DNA of 64,000 nt from Polaribacter marinus (GTDB taxonomy: Bacteria; Bacteroidota; Bacteroidia; Flavobacteriales; Flavobacteriaceae). The translations under genes were made by a program, and so were the position numbers. Every line of letters begins with the position of its first letter. Within the stretch, counting starts at the first letter, position 1. The stretch covers positions 62,001 through 126,000 of the forward strand of contig NZ_JAKQYM010000010.1 in assembly GCF_022662535.1 (NCBI RefSeq). Reading direction: 5' to 3'. The notes below the pieces were generated by a model that searched no databases, had not been told where the DNA came from, and worked only from the letters and a program-made list of their open reading frames with translations. Positions 34,646 through 43,297 of this stretch are shown here, piece by piece.

Positions 34646-35449
34646 TTATTTTTTACGGCCAGTAAATTCTTCCATAGTTTTATAAATCCCTAATACAGAG
34701 CCAGCAAACCAATCAAAAAAGTTAATAGACATCATTGCTTGTCCTATTTTAACAAATCGATACATATACCCAGGGATTGTGATCATTTTTTTGTTTTTCT
34801 CAATTGCTTTTATAATAGTAAGTGATGCTGCTTCTGGTTTTAGAATTGGTATTTTAGAATTAACTCCATCAAACATTCCTGTATTGATGTAATAAGGCAT
34901 AATCGTGGTTATATTAATATTCTTTTTTAATAGTTTCATTTCTAAGCGTAAACTATCAGACCAACCAATTAAAGCCCATTTACTAGCTACATAAACAGAC
35001 ATTTTTGGATTTGAAATTAAGCCTCCAGAAGAGGCAATATTGCATATGTGTCCAGTATTTTTAGTTAGCATGTCTTTTAGAAATTCTTTAGTAATTAACA
35101 TTGGAGCATTTGCGTTTATATCCATTGTTTTGGTAATTTCTGATGTTGTATGTTCATGAAAGTACTTTCCAATAATTATTCCTGCATTATTGATAAGAAT
35201 GTCAATGCTACCAATTTCTTGTTTTACTTTTTTAGCAGTTTCTTTTATTTCTTTTGGGTTTGAAACATCTATTACATATCCAAAAATTTCTCCAAGGTTT
35301 TTATAGTCAAAAATGGTTGTGTCTATTCCTTTTTGGTTGATATCCCAAATAATAACTTTTGCTTTTCGTTCTAAAAGTAAACGAGTCATAATTTTACCTA
35401 TGCCAGAGGCTCCGCCTGTAATTAAAACTGTTTTATCTTTTATTTGCAT
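34646..35449 (-). CDS. Short-chain dehydrogenase/reductase
   Basis: Classical SDR oxidoreductase of 267 residues. The NAD(P) motif is TGGASGIGK (about residues 11-19), with NNAG at about 86 and the catalytic pair Tyr-Lys in YVASKWAL near residue 152. DINQ after the second strand suggests NAD preference, because an Asp follows beta 2. The substrate is unknown. It is alone on the strand; 140 bp of AT-rich DNA separate it from the next downstream gene. Confidence 0.92.
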   Translation of the reverse strand: MQIKDKTVLITGGASGIGKIMTRLLLERKAKVIIWDINQKGIDTTIFDYKNLGEIFGYVIDVSNPKEIKETAKKVKQEIGSIDILINNAGIIIGKYFHEHTTSEITKTMDINANAPMLITKEFLKDMLTKNTGHICNIASSGGLISNPKMSVYVASKWALIGWSDSLRLEMKLLKKNINITTIMPYYINTGMFDGVNSKIPILKPEAASLTIIKAIEKNKKMITIPGYMYRFVKIGQAMMSINFFDWFAGSVLGIYKTMEEFTGRKK

Positions 35450-35540
35450 ATATTGATTTTATGTTGTGTAGAATTATTCAATCCTAAAAGAATACATTAA
35501 AGAAACGAATTTAGTTGTTTTTTTGATAGCTTCTAATAAA

Positions 35541-35568
35541 AAACCTCTCTGAATTAACAGAGAGGTTT
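35541..35568 (-). terminator. Intrinsic terminator of htpG
   Basis: Arms 35541-35551 (AAACCTCTCTG) and 35558-35568 are exact inverses with a 6-nt loop. It lies 26 bp beyond the htpG stop at 35594, and on the minus strand a U-rich tail follows. Confidence 0.88.
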
Positions 35569-35593
35569 ATATAAGTAACCTTTGGTATTACTA

Positions 35594-37504
35594 CTATTTA
35601 ATCAGTTCGTAAGAACGTTTGATAAAGTTTGTTAACTCTTCACCATGTAAAAGGTTTTGAGACAATTTAGCCAAATCAAAAGCTTGAGAAATTAAACGCT
35701 TTTGTTTCTTTTCTGTTTTAGTGTTTAAGATTTCTGAAACTAAAGGACTATTAGTGTTTACCACTAAATTATACATATCTGGGAAATTACCCATTCCCAT
35801 CATTCCTCCACCACCAGATGCTTGCATTTCTTTCATTCTACGCATAAATTCTGGTACTGTAATTAAAAAAGGAGATGCACTAGAATCCATAGCTTCTAAT
35901 TGAACAGTGTAGGTTTCTTTTGGAACAGCAGCTTCAATAATTGGCTTTAAGTTCTCTTTTTCTTCATCAGATAATTTAGAAATTACATTTTCGTCTTTCT
36001 TAATTAAATTGTCAATAAAATCTGCATCTACTCTTGCAAATTTTACTTTAGCATCACCACCTTCTAATTTCTGCATTAAATGAGAAATAATTGGCGAATC
36101 TAATAACAATACTTCATAGCCTTTTGCAGTTGCATCTTGTATGTAGCTATGTTGAGCTTCTTTGTTAGATGTGTATAAAATAACGTGATTTCCGTCTTTA
36201 TCTGTTTGTGTATCTTTTGTTTTTTCAATCAATTCATCAAACGTAAAGTAAGTATCTGCAACTGTAGGATATAGTGCAAATTTCTTAGCTTTGTCGAAGA
36301 ATTTGTCTTCAGACAACATTCCGTATTCGATAATTACTTTAATATCGTTCCATTTTGTTTCAAAATCGGCTCTATCTTTTTTAAATAAAGAAGCCAATTT
36401 ATCACCCACTTTTTTAGTGATGTAACCAGAAATTTTCTTTACAGCTCCATCAGCTTGCAAATAAGAACGAGAAACGTTTAAAGGAATGTCTGGTGAGTCG
36501 ATAACACCTTTTAACATTTGTAAAAAGTCAGGTACAATTCCCTCAACATTATCTGTTACAAAAACTTGGTTTTGATACAATTGGATTTTGTCCTTTTGCA
36601 TATCCATGTTCTGTGTTAATTTAGGGAAGAATAAAATTCCTGTTAAATTAAAAGGATAGTCAACATTTAAATGAATGTGAAATAAAGATTCTTCAAATTG
36701 CATTGGATACAATTCTCTATAAAAATTGGTGTAATCTTCATCGTTTAAATCAGCAGGGGCTTTTGTCCATGCAGGATTTGTATTATTAATAATATTGTCA
36801 ACTTCAATTTGTTTGTGAGGCTCTGTAGTCTCTTTACCGTCTTTATCTTTTGTTGTTTTTGGTGTAAAATTAGGATCGTTTACTTTTTTTGTTCCAAATT
36901 TAATTGGCACTTGGTTAAAACGATTGTATTTATTTAATAAACCACCAATTTTTTCTTCTTTTAAAAAGTCTAAAGAGTCTTCTGCAATATGTAAAACGAT
37001 TTCTGTACCTCTATCAGATTTATCATGTTCTACTAATGTATATTCTGGCGAACCATCACAAGACCAATGAGCAGCAGGCTCGTCTTTAAATGATTTTGTA
37101 AATATATCTACTTTTTCTGCCACCATAAAAGCAGAGTAAAAACCTAAACCAAAATGACCAATAACACCAGTGTCATTTTTGTCATCTTTATATTTTTCTA
37201 AAAATTCTTCCGCGCCAGAAAATGCAATTTGGTTGATGTATTTTTCAACCTCATCCATCGTCATTCCTAAACCTTGATCTTTAATCGTTAACGTTTTTGC
37301 TTTTTCATCGATACTGATTTCAATTTTAGCATCACCTAATTCTGTTTTTGCTTCACCAATAGAAATAAGGTGTTTTAGCTTGGTGGTTGCATCTGTTCCG
37401 TTAGAAATAAGTTCACGTAAAAAGATTTCGTGATCAGAATACAAGAATTTTTTAATCAGAGGGAAAATATTTTCTACTGATACATTAATGTTTCCTTTTG
37501 CCAT
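35594..37504 (-). CDS. htpG: Molecular chaperone HtpG (Hsp90)
   Basis: ATP-dependent Hsp90 chaperone of 636 residues. The N-terminal GHKL ATPase shows RELISNGTDA and DQGLGMTMDE, then GVIGHFGLGFYSAFMVA near residue 118. The middle domain includes PLNVSRSYLQ near residue 343. A Gly-Met-rich stretch (ASGGGGMMGMG) lies in the C-terminal domain near residue 568 and is unusual for E. coli HtpG but common in Bacteroidota. It is divergent from fabH. The promoter region carries a candidate heat-shock element. Confidence 0.97.
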   Translation of the reverse strand: MAKGNINVSVENIFPLIKKFLYSDHEIFLRELISNGTDATTKLKHLISIGEAKTELGDAKIEISIDEKAKTLTIKDQGLGMTMDEVEKYINQIAFSGAEEFLEKYKDDKNDTGVIGHFGLGFYSAFMVAEKVDIFTKSFKDEPAAHWSCDGSPEYTLVEHDKSDRGTEIVLHIAEDSLDFLKEEKIGGLLNKYNRFNQVPIKFGTKKVNDPNFTPKTTKDKDGKETTEPHKQIEVDNIINNTNPAWTKAPADLNDEDYTNFYRELYPMQFEESLFHIHLNVDYPFNLTGILFFPKLTQNMDMQKDKIQLYQNQVFVTDNVEGIVPDFLQMLKGVIDSPDIPLNVSRSYLQADGAVKKISGYITKKVGDKLASLFKKDRADFETKWNDIKVIIEYGMLSEDKFFDKAKKFALYPTVADTYFTFDELIEKTKDTQTDKDGNHVILYTSNKEAQHSYIQDATAKGYEVLLLDSPIISHLMQKLEGGDAKVKFARVDADFIDNLIKKDENVISKLSDEEKENLKPIIEAAVPKETYTVQLEAMDSSASPFLITVPEFMRRMKEMQASGGGGMMGMGNFPDMYNLVVNTNSPLVSEILNTKTEKKQKRLISQAFDLAKLSQNLLHGEELTNFIKRSYELIK

Positions 37505-37565
37505 TTTTATATTTGTTTTGTTTAACTTTATTATTTAAAGTATAATTAATAGTCAAAAAAAATAC

Positions 37566-37596
37566 CAAAAATAATTTTCTGACAAGATGACAGAAA
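37566..37596 (-). promoter_or_regulatory. Predicted htpG promoter with direct-repeat element
   Basis: Minus-strand TATTTTTG at 37566-37573 fits the TANNTTTG -7 element. Just upstream, where a -33 would lie, the minus strand reads CTGTCATCTTGTCAG (37579-37593), that is TGTCA repeated after three bases and framed as an imperfect dyad (TTTCTG at 37576-37581, CAGAAA at 37591-37596). No TTG is found at 19-21 nt. This could be a regulator or alternative sigma site. Confidence 0.45.
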
Positions 37597-37691
37597 TATT
37601 TTTTTAAATAGCAAGTTTTTTATGTATTTTTAAAAATTACTATTTTTACAGGCTAAAAAATTGCAAATAACTAAAAAATCAATATATAATT

Positions 37692-38699
37692 ATGTATAAT
37701 TCAAAAATTAGTGGTTTAGGATATTATGTCCCAGAAAACGTTGTAACTAATAACGATTTAAAAGAATTCATGGATACTTCAGATGAATGGATTCAGGAAA
37801 GAACTGGGATAAAAGAAAGAAGATGGATTGATCCAAAAACTGGTGATACAACTGCTGTGATGGGGGCTAAGGCTTCTAGAATTGCAATTGAAAGAGCTGG
37901 TTTAACTAAAGATGATATTGATTTTATTGTATTTGCTACATTAAGTCCAGATATGTATTTTCCTGGATGTGGTGTCATGGTTCAAGAAATGTTAGATATG
38001 CCAACAATTGGGGCATTAGATGTCCGTAACCAATGTTCTGGTTTTATTTATGCGATGTCTGTTGCAGATCAATTTATAAAAACCGGAATGTATAAAAATA
38101 TTTTAGTGATTGGCGCAGAAAATCATTCTGGTGGTTTAGATCGTTCTACAAGGGGTAGAGGTGTTACTGTAATTTTTGGAGATGGAGCAGGAGCAGCTGT
38201 GCTTTCTAGAAGTGAGGAAGCAGGAAAAGGAATTTTATCTACTCATTTACATTCGGAAGGTAAACATGCAAAAGAATTGGTGTTAGAAGGCCCCTCAACA
38301 CAACGTTGGGTACCAGAAATTCTTGCTGAAAATAATCCAGATGATATTTCTTATTTTCCATATATGAATGGACAATTTGTTTTTAAACATGCTATTGGAC
38401 GTTTTTCAGAAGCTATAGTAGAGGGATTACAAGCTAATAATTTAGAAAAAGATGATATAGACCTTTTAATTCCACATCAAGCTAATTTACGTATAGCACA
38501 GTTTATACAGAAAAAATTTAGATTGCCAGATGAAAAAGTATATAACAATATTATGAAATACGGAAACACTACAGCTGCTTCTGTAATTATTGCCTTAACA
38601 GAGGCTTGGGAAAAAGGAAAAGTAAAGGATAACGACCTGGTTGTTTTAGCTGCTTTTGGTAGTGGATTTACTTGGGGTTCTGTAGTTATTCGTTGGTAA
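37692..38699 (+). CDS. 3-oxoacyl-[acyl-carrier-protein] synthase III
   Basis: KASIII-like condensing enzyme starting fatty-acid chains. The thiolase-fold chain of 335 residues has the catalytic Cys in VRNQCSGFIYA near residue 120, His in LIPHQANLRI near 260 and Asn in YGNTTAAS near 292. The middle loop after residue 195 is longer than in E. coli FabH (SEGKHAKELVLEGPS), a trait of other KASIII relatives, so priming substrate and pathway may differ. It is not beside other fab genes. A strong hairpin ends the unit. Confidence 0.9.
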   Translation: MYNSKISGLGYYVPENVVTNNDLKEFMDTSDEWIQERTGIKERRWIDPKTGDTTAVMGAKASRIAIERAGLTKDDIDFIVFATLSPDMYFPGCGVMVQEMLDMPTIGALDVRNQCSGFIYAMSVADQFIKTGMYKNILVIGAENHSGGLDRSTRGRGVTVIFGDGAGAAVLSRSEEAGKGILSTHLHSEGKHAKELVLEGPSTQRWVPEILAENNPDDISYFPYMNGQFVFKHAIGRFSEAIVEGLQANNLEKDDIDLLIPHQANLRIAQFIQKKFRLPDEKVYNNIMKYGNTTAASVIIALTEAWEKGKVKDNDLVVLAAFGSGFTWGSVVIRW

Positions 38700-38712
38700 T
38701 TTTTACTTATGC

Positions 38713-38757
38713 AGATAAAATAAAGGTTCTGCATTGAGTAGAACCTTTATTTTATTG
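38713..38757 (+). terminator. Intrinsic terminator after the KASIII gene
   Basis: Arms at 38715-38730 and 38740-38755 are exact inverses over 16 bp; the loop GCATTGAGT closes by one or two further pairs. The stop codon is at 38697-38699 and a T-rich tail follows. Confidence 0.88.
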
Positions 38758-38859
38758 TTGAAAATGAATTTATAGAGATAAAATTTTTACAAATAATCGA
38801 TCTTTTTTATTATTTGATTTAATATCTTTAGTAGATTATAAACTAAATTTTGGATTGTT

Positions 38860-38867
38860 TATATTTG
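38860..38867 (+). promoter_or_regulatory. Possible -7 element of the CoA-binding protein gene
   Basis: TATATTTG fits TANNTTTG and would give a leader of about 35 nt before the ATG at 38909. No -33 TTG at the expected distance. Confidence 0.35.
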
Positions 38868-38908
38868 TGTAAATACAGTGTGATACCATTTAACCTAAAC
38901 TTAATAAA

Positions 38909-39271
38909 ATGAAAAATGTAACATTAGTTATTGGTGCATCAACAAATCCTAATAGATATTCTAATATTGCTATAAAAAGATTGGTTGATAAAGATTTAAA
39001 AGTGGTGGCTCTAGGTGTAAAAAAAGGAACTGTTTTAGGAGTGGTTATTGATGATGAAAAAAAGAATTACAAAAATATAGATACTGTTACTTTGTATTTA
39101 AATCCTAAAAGACAAGAAGAGTATTATGACTATATTATTGGTTTAAAACCTAGACGAGTTATTTTTAATCCTGGTACAGAAAATACAGAGTTTGTAAAAC
39201 GATTACAAGAAAATAAAATTGAAGCAGAAGTTGCTTGCACTTTAGTGCTGTTGAGTACAAATCAATATTAA
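38909..39271 (+). CDS. CoA-binding domain protein (YccU/YneT-like)
   Basis: A 120-residue Rossmann-like protein of the CoA_binding family. It begins with a glycine-poor but recognisable nucleotide pocket (TLVIGASTNPNRYSNIAIKRL, to residue 23) and continues with DTVTLYLNPKRQEEYYDYI and RRVIFNPGTEN. The ligand is predicted as CoA; the physiological role is unknown. It is a single-gene unit with a candidate promoter upstream, converging on the PAS/LuxR gene. Confidence 0.85.
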   Translation: MKNVTLVIGASTNPNRYSNIAIKRLVDKDLKVVALGVKKGTVLGVVIDDEKKNYKNIDTVTLYLNPKRQEEYYDYIIGLKPRRVIFNPGTENTEFVKRLQENKIEAEVACTLVLLSTNQY

Positions 39272-39274
39272 AAA

Positions 39275-39368
39275 GTAAATTGAATTAGCAAGTTTAATTT
39301 CCCCCTCCATAATATTGTAGAATCTAATAAAATTTTTGTTATTTATCAGAAAAGCTAATCCAATTTAC
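39275..39368. repeat. Long-range inverted repeat between convergent genes
   Basis: GTAAATTGAATTAGC at 39275-39289 is the inverse of GCTAATCCAATTTAC at 39354-39368 with one mismatch; on the minus strand this becomes a G-U pair. The loop is 64 nt. A second pair, TATTGTAGA at 39313-39321 and TCTACAATA at about 39400-39410, crosses it, as in a pseudoknot. It lies just past the stops of both convergent genes. Confidence 0.5.
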
Positions 39369-39432
39369 AATGCAGTAAAACTACCTTATATGCTAATTCT
39401 CTACAATACTCAATATGAGTAATTTTGTAAAT

Positions 39433-40206
39433 TTAAATTAAACTTAAATTACTTTTGAAATAGTTAATTAACTCATAAGTTGAGTTTAAGTTTAATTTTT
39501 TTAAAATGTTTCTTCTATGTGTGTCTACAGTGTGTTTGCTGATATTTAGTGTTTTAGATATTTCTAAACTTGTTTTACTTCTAAGTAGTAAACGAATAAT
39601 ATCTCTTTCTCTATTGCTAATTACTTGTAATAAATTATCACTTGATATATTTTTATAGAACAGGGTTTCGTACTCATTTTTATCGTTTAAATACTTAGCA
39701 GAGGCACATACATCCATATTTATATCACCATTTAAAACCGTGTAATGTGCTAATCCTATAATAGGTTTCTGTTCTTTGTCAAACTGTAGTGGTGTTGTAT
39801 TTTGAATAATAGAAATATACTTTCCTTTTGCATTTTTAATTCTATAGTTCCAAGTATAACTCATTCTTTTACGCTGTTCATCATCAAGTTCATTCATTGT
39901 AAATGACATTAAACTTTCTAAACAAGTTAACCAAGGTTTTACGACGTTTGGATGAAAAAGAGACCAAAAATAATTCATACCTCCATTTTTTAGTTCTTCT
40001 GGTGATAAACCTGTGCAAGCAGAAAAGTTTTTACTTACATATTCAAAACTTTGATTGGCTGTATTTGTAATGCAAAAAAAAGTAGCATTATAAGGATAGA
40101 AAAAATCAAATTCAATTAATTTTTTTATATGCTCTTTAATTTCTACTTGTGGGTAGGTTTTGAATATTTTATTATAAATGGAATTAATTTCTTTTACACC
40201 TACCAT
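39433..40206 (-). CDS. PAS-LuxR transcriptional regulator
   Basis: A 257-residue regulator with two parts. A PAS-like sensor covers about residues 45-165 (FCITNTANQSFEYVSKNF, ELKNGGMNYFWSLFHPNVV, YRIKNAKGKYISIIQNTTPL). The LuxR-type helix-turn-helix covers residues 195-257 (SNRERDIIRLLLRSKTSL, EISKTLNISKHTVDTHRRNI). The architecture suits sensing of a small molecule or redox state. It is the last gene of the pyrR operon, 3 nt behind rnz, so it would be expressed with pyrimidine genes. Confidence 0.88.
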   Translation of the reverse strand: MVGVKEINSIYNKIFKTYPQVEIKEHIKKLIEFDFFYPYNATFFCITNTANQSFEYVSKNFSACTGLSPEELKNGGMNYFWSLFHPNVVKPWLTCLESLMSFTMNELDDEQRKRMSYTWNYRIKNAKGKYISIIQNTTPLQFDKEQKPIIGLAHYTVLNGDINMDVCASAKYLNDKNEYETLFYKNISSDNLLQVISNRERDIIRLLLRSKTSLEISKTLNISKHTVDTHRRNILKKLNLNSTYELINYFKSNLSLI

Positions 40207-40209
40207 AAG

Positions 40210-41124
40210 TTATACTTTAAAAACTTTACCTGGTTCTGCTAATTCAGTATTCTCAAAAATTTCTTTGGCTTCTTTTTGAAACAAAGAAATATCTTTATAC
40301 CTACCCGAATAATGCCCAACAACTAATTGCCCAACTTCAGCATCTTTAGCAATTTGTGCAGCCTGTTTAGAAGTAGAATGTTTTGTTTTTTTTGCTAAAT
40401 CTTCTCTGTCTGCTAAAAAGGTAGCTTCATGGTACAATAAATTTACATTTTTAATAATAGGAATAATGTCTGGCTTGTAACTTGTATCACTACAAAAAGC
40501 ATAGCTTAAAGCTTTCTTTGGGCTAATCGTTAATTCAGAATTAGGGACAATCTCTCCGGTAGGTAAAATAACATCTTTACCTGCTTTAATATTTAAATAG
40601 TCTGCTCTGTCTATTTCTACATAATTACTAATGTTATCCATATGTAATTTTCTTGCTTTCTCCTTTTCTGTAAATAAATAACCATTTGTATAAACACGAT
40701 GATTTAATGGTATTGTCCTTACAGAAACTTTATCATCTTCAAAAATAAGTTCACTTTCTTTTGAAGATAATTCATGAAATATCATATTGAATTTAGCATG
40801 TGACTCTGAAACTTTAAGCATTTGAAGTGTCGCATTTTTAATGCCTTTTGGTCCATAGATATGCATTTCTTTTTCTCTACTTAGGATGCCATAGGTAGAT
40901 AATAACCCTACCAAACCATAAAAATGATCTCCATGTAAATGAGAAATAAAAATATGATCAATTTTAGAAAAACCAACTTTATATTTTCTCATCTGACGTT
41001 GAGTACCTTCACCACAGTCTATTAAAAAATGCTGATTATTGATTTCTAGGTATTGTGAGGTTGGGAATGCGTTAACACGGGGAGTAGCAGAATGACAGCC
41101 TAGAATAGTTAGTTGTAAACTCAT
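40210..41124 (-). CDS. rnz: Ribonuclease Z
   Basis: Metallo-beta-lactamase-fold endoribonuclease that trims tRNA precursors at the 3' end. Motif II HLHGDHFYGL near residue 60 is intact. Further metal ligands are in LNHRVYTNGY, the AFCSDTSYKPD segment, and VVGHYSGRY. At 304 residues it is the short, homodimeric form. Its start overlaps the upstream T9SS-tail gene by 4 nt, and the PAS/LuxR gene follows 3 nt later, so it is embedded in the operon. Confidence 0.95.
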   Translation of the reverse strand: MSLQLTILGCHSATPRVNAFPTSQYLEINNQHFLIDCGEGTQRQMRKYKVGFSKIDHIFISHLHGDHFYGLVGLLSTYGILSREKEMHIYGPKGIKNATLQMLKVSESHAKFNMIFHELSSKESELIFEDDKVSVRTIPLNHRVYTNGYLFTEKEKARKLHMDNISNYVEIDRADYLNIKAGKDVILPTGEIVPNSELTISPKKALSYAFCSDTSYKPDIIPIIKNVNLLYHEATFLADREDLAKKTKHSTSKQAAQIAKDAEVGQLVVGHYSGRYKDISLFQKEAKEIFENTELAEPGKVFKV

Positions 41125-41441
41125 CTAATGACAAAACGTTTTGAGATCACTTTCTTTTTGTCTTGAATGCTATAAATATACATTCCTTTAGATAGATTTT
41201 CTTTGTAAAAAGGAATCGAATTTTTTCCTGTTTTGGTTTTGTACATTTTTTTAATAACGGTCTTACCTAAAACATTTTTTATACTTAAAATTATGGTAGA
41301 ATTACTATTAGAATTAAAAGTGATTTTTGTAGAATTATTAAATGGATTTGGGGCTGCAGACAATTTATCAATTGATTTTTCTTGTGAAAATCCAATTGTT
41401 ATAAAGAATAAAAGTAAAATAAAAAGTATTTTTTTTATCAT
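41121..41441 (-). CDS. Stand-alone T9SS type A sorting domain protein
   Basis: A 106-residue protein that is almost only a type IX sorting tail. A signal peptide (MIKKILFILLLFFITIGFS) is followed directly by the domain: LSAAPNPFNNSTKITF, SIKNVLGKTVIKK, KGMYIYSIQDKKK and the basic end KRFVIR. No cargo domain remains between the signal peptide and the tail. It overlaps rnz by 4 nt. It may be a real mini-protein delivered by the type IX system, or a remnant of a lost cargo gene. Confidence 0.85.
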   Translation of the reverse strand: MIKKILFILLLFFITIGFSQEKSIDKLSAAPNPFNNSTKITFNSNSNSTIILSIKNVLGKTVIKKMYKTKTGKNSIPFYKENLSKGMYIYSIQDKKKVISKRFVIR

Positions 41442-41451
41442 TTATCTGTTT

Positions 41452-41784
41452 TTAAAACCCGAGTTCTCTTTCTATTGCTTCCATTTCTAATATATCTTCG
41501 GCTTCTTGTAAAGTAGGTACAATATTAAAAGTTTCTGGAAAATCATTAACATTTACCTTTGTATTTACAACTACAAAAGATGTACCATTTTCTTTTTTTT
41601 GAGCAGCAATATCCAAAAATAATAAAAAATCTTTGTTGGTAACGTTAATATCTTCAGAAATTTGAAGTATTAAATGTTCTTTTTCTAAAGCTTTTACTTC
41701 TTTTAAAAACGAATTATAGCAATTGGTAAATTGCTTTTCATCAAAAGAAATAAGTGTGTAATTGGATTTTTTGTCAATTTGCAT
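41452..41784 (-). CDS. STAS-like small protein
   Basis: A 110-residue protein of uncertain type. The central part suggests a STAS/anti-sigma-antagonist fold: EKEHLILQISEDINVTNKDFLLFLDIAAQKKENGTSFVVVN, in the order strand-helix-strand. I see no phosphorylatable Ser/Thr at the classical site. It sits between the T9SS-tail gene (10-nt gap) and pyrB (4-nt gap). Sequences in this place are sometimes labelled ribonuclease Z by automatic annotation, which the content does not support. Function unknown. Confidence 0.65.
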   Translation of the reverse strand: MQIDKKSNYTLISFDEKQFTNCYNSFLKEVKALEKEHLILQISEDINVTNKDFLLFLDIAAQKKENGTSFVVVNTKVNVNDFPETFNIVPTLQEAEDILEMEAIERELGF

Positions 41785-41788
41785 TTTG

Positions 41789-42718
41789 TTATCTTTTTAT
41801 TTGTTGCGCCAATAAATAAATAACAGCCATTCTAACGGCAACTCCATTTTCTACTTGATTTAATATAATTGATTCGTTAGAGTCTGCAACATCACTTGTA
41901 ATTTCTACTCCACGATTTATTGGACCTGGATGCATGATAACTATTTTCTTGCCAAGGTTGTCTAAAATCTCTTTATTAATTCCAAAAAGCTGTGTGTACT
42001 CTCTTGTTGATGGAAAATATTTAATATCCATTCTCTCGTGTTGTACGCGCAAAACATTAGCAACATCACACCATTCTAATGCTTTTTTTAAGTTTGTTTC
42101 TACTGTAACACCTAGACTAGAAATGTATTTAGGAATTAAAGTTGTTGGTCCGCATACTTTAACGGTTGCTCCTTGTAATTGTAGCGCAAATATGTTTGAT
42201 AAGGCAACTCTAGAATGTAAAACATCACCAACTATAAGTATTTTTTTTCCTTTTACAGAGCCCAATTTTTCTCTAATTGAATACGAATCTAATAAGGCTT
42301 GTGTTGGATGTTCATGGGTTCCGTCTCCAGCATTTATAATTTTGGCATCTACATGTTTAGATAAGAAAACACCAGCACCAACATTAGGATGACGCATTAC
42401 AACAATATCTACTTTCATTGATAAAATATTGTTAACGGTATCGATTAATGTTTCTCCTTTTTTTACGGATGATTGACTAGCAGAAAAGTTAATGACATCT
42501 GCTGATAATCTTTTCTCGGCAAGTTCAAAACTTAATTTTGTTCTTGTGCTGTTTTCAAAAAATAAGTTGGCAATTGTAATATCTCTTAAAGAAGGAACTT
42601 TTTTGATAGGTCTGTTTATAACTTCTTTAAAATGATCTGCAGTTTTAAAAATGACATCAATATCATTTGCTTTAAGATATTTTATTCCTAATAAATGTTC
42701 TACACTTAGTTCTGACAT
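41789..42718 (-). CDS. pyrB: Aspartate carbamoyltransferase catalytic subunit
   Basis: Joins carbamoyl phosphate and aspartate in the first committed step of pyrimidine synthesis. Motifs are FFENSTRTKLSFELAEKRL near residue 49 (carbamoyl-phosphate site), HPTQALLD near residue 135, and VMHPGPINRG near residue 263. No PyrI partner is nearby. I start at MSELSVEHLLG (309 residues), one base from the pyrR stop; the longer start at 42733 would overlap pyrR by 14 nt. Probably co-transcribed with pyrR. Confidence 0.96.
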   Translation of the reverse strand: MSELSVEHLLGIKYLKANDIDVIFKTADHFKEVINRPIKKVPSLRDITIANLFFENSTRTKLSFELAEKRLSADVINFSASQSSVKKGETLIDTVNNILSMKVDIVVMRHPNVGAGVFLSKHVDAKIINAGDGTHEHPTQALLDSYSIREKLGSVKGKKILIVGDVLHSRVALSNIFALQLQGATVKVCGPTTLIPKYISSLGVTVETNLKKALEWCDVANVLRVQHERMDIKYFPSTREYTQLFGINKEILDNLGKKIVIMHPGPINRGVEITSDVADSNESIILNQVENGVAVRMAVIYLLAQQIKR

Positions 42719-42719
42719 A

Positions 42720-43259
42720 TTACTTTTGTTCAATATAAACTGCGTCTTTATTATTTGTTTCTTTCCAAGTTACCAAAACTTTTTCTTTATTTATAGCATC
42801 TACTTGTCTTCCCCTATAGTTGGGTTGTATTGGTAAATGCCTACTAAAACGTCTATCTATTAAGACTAACAATTCAATATTTGTTGGTCTTCCATAAGAC
42901 TGAATTGCTGTTAATGCAGCTCTAATACTTCTGCCAGAAAATAAAACATCATCTATAATTACAACTTTTTTATCTTCGATTAAAAAATTAATATCGGTTG
43001 TAGCTGCAGCTAGGGGAGTGTCTTTTCTGCGAAAATCATCTCGATAAAATGTTATATCTAAAAGACCTAATTCTAGGTTTTTAATGTGATATTCTTCTTT
43101 TAATAAATTAGCTAATCTGTTGGCTAAAAAAGAACCCCTAGGCTGTAATCCAATTAAGACGGTATTAGAAAAATCATTGTGGTTTTCAATTAGCTGACAC
43201 GCTAATCGATGCAGAATTATTTCAATATCTTTAGAGTTAAGTAAGGTTTTTCTGCTCAT
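42720..43259 (-). CDS. pyrR: PyrR bifunctional regulator/uracil phosphoribosyltransferase
   Basis: PRTase-fold protein of 179 residues. In other bacteria it senses UMP and binds pyr mRNA leaders, and can also act as a uracil phosphoribosyltransferase. The PRPP-binding loop is VVIIDDVLFSGRSIRAAL near residue 93, with LIDRRFSRHLPIQPNYRG near 133. It is the first gene of the operon leading to pyrB. A hairpin in its leader suggests RNA-level control, though I cannot show a PyrR binding loop. Confidence 0.95.
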   Translation of the reverse strand: MSRKTLLNSKDIEIILHRLACQLIENHNDFSNTVLIGLQPRGSFLANRLANLLKEEYHIKNLELGLLDITFYRDDFRRKDTPLAAATTDINFLIEDKKVVIIDDVLFSGRSIRAALTAIQSYGRPTNIELLVLIDRRFSRHLPIQPNYRGRQVDAINKEKVLVTWKETNNKDAVYIEQK

Positions 43260-43297
43260 AAGAAACCTATCAAATTAGCTTGATAGTTATTGAAAAT

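Noticed and set aside
41452..41784. Fragment of ribonuclease Z
   Set aside because: The full rnz gene is at 40210-41124, and this ORF has no metal-binding motif; it looks STAS-like.
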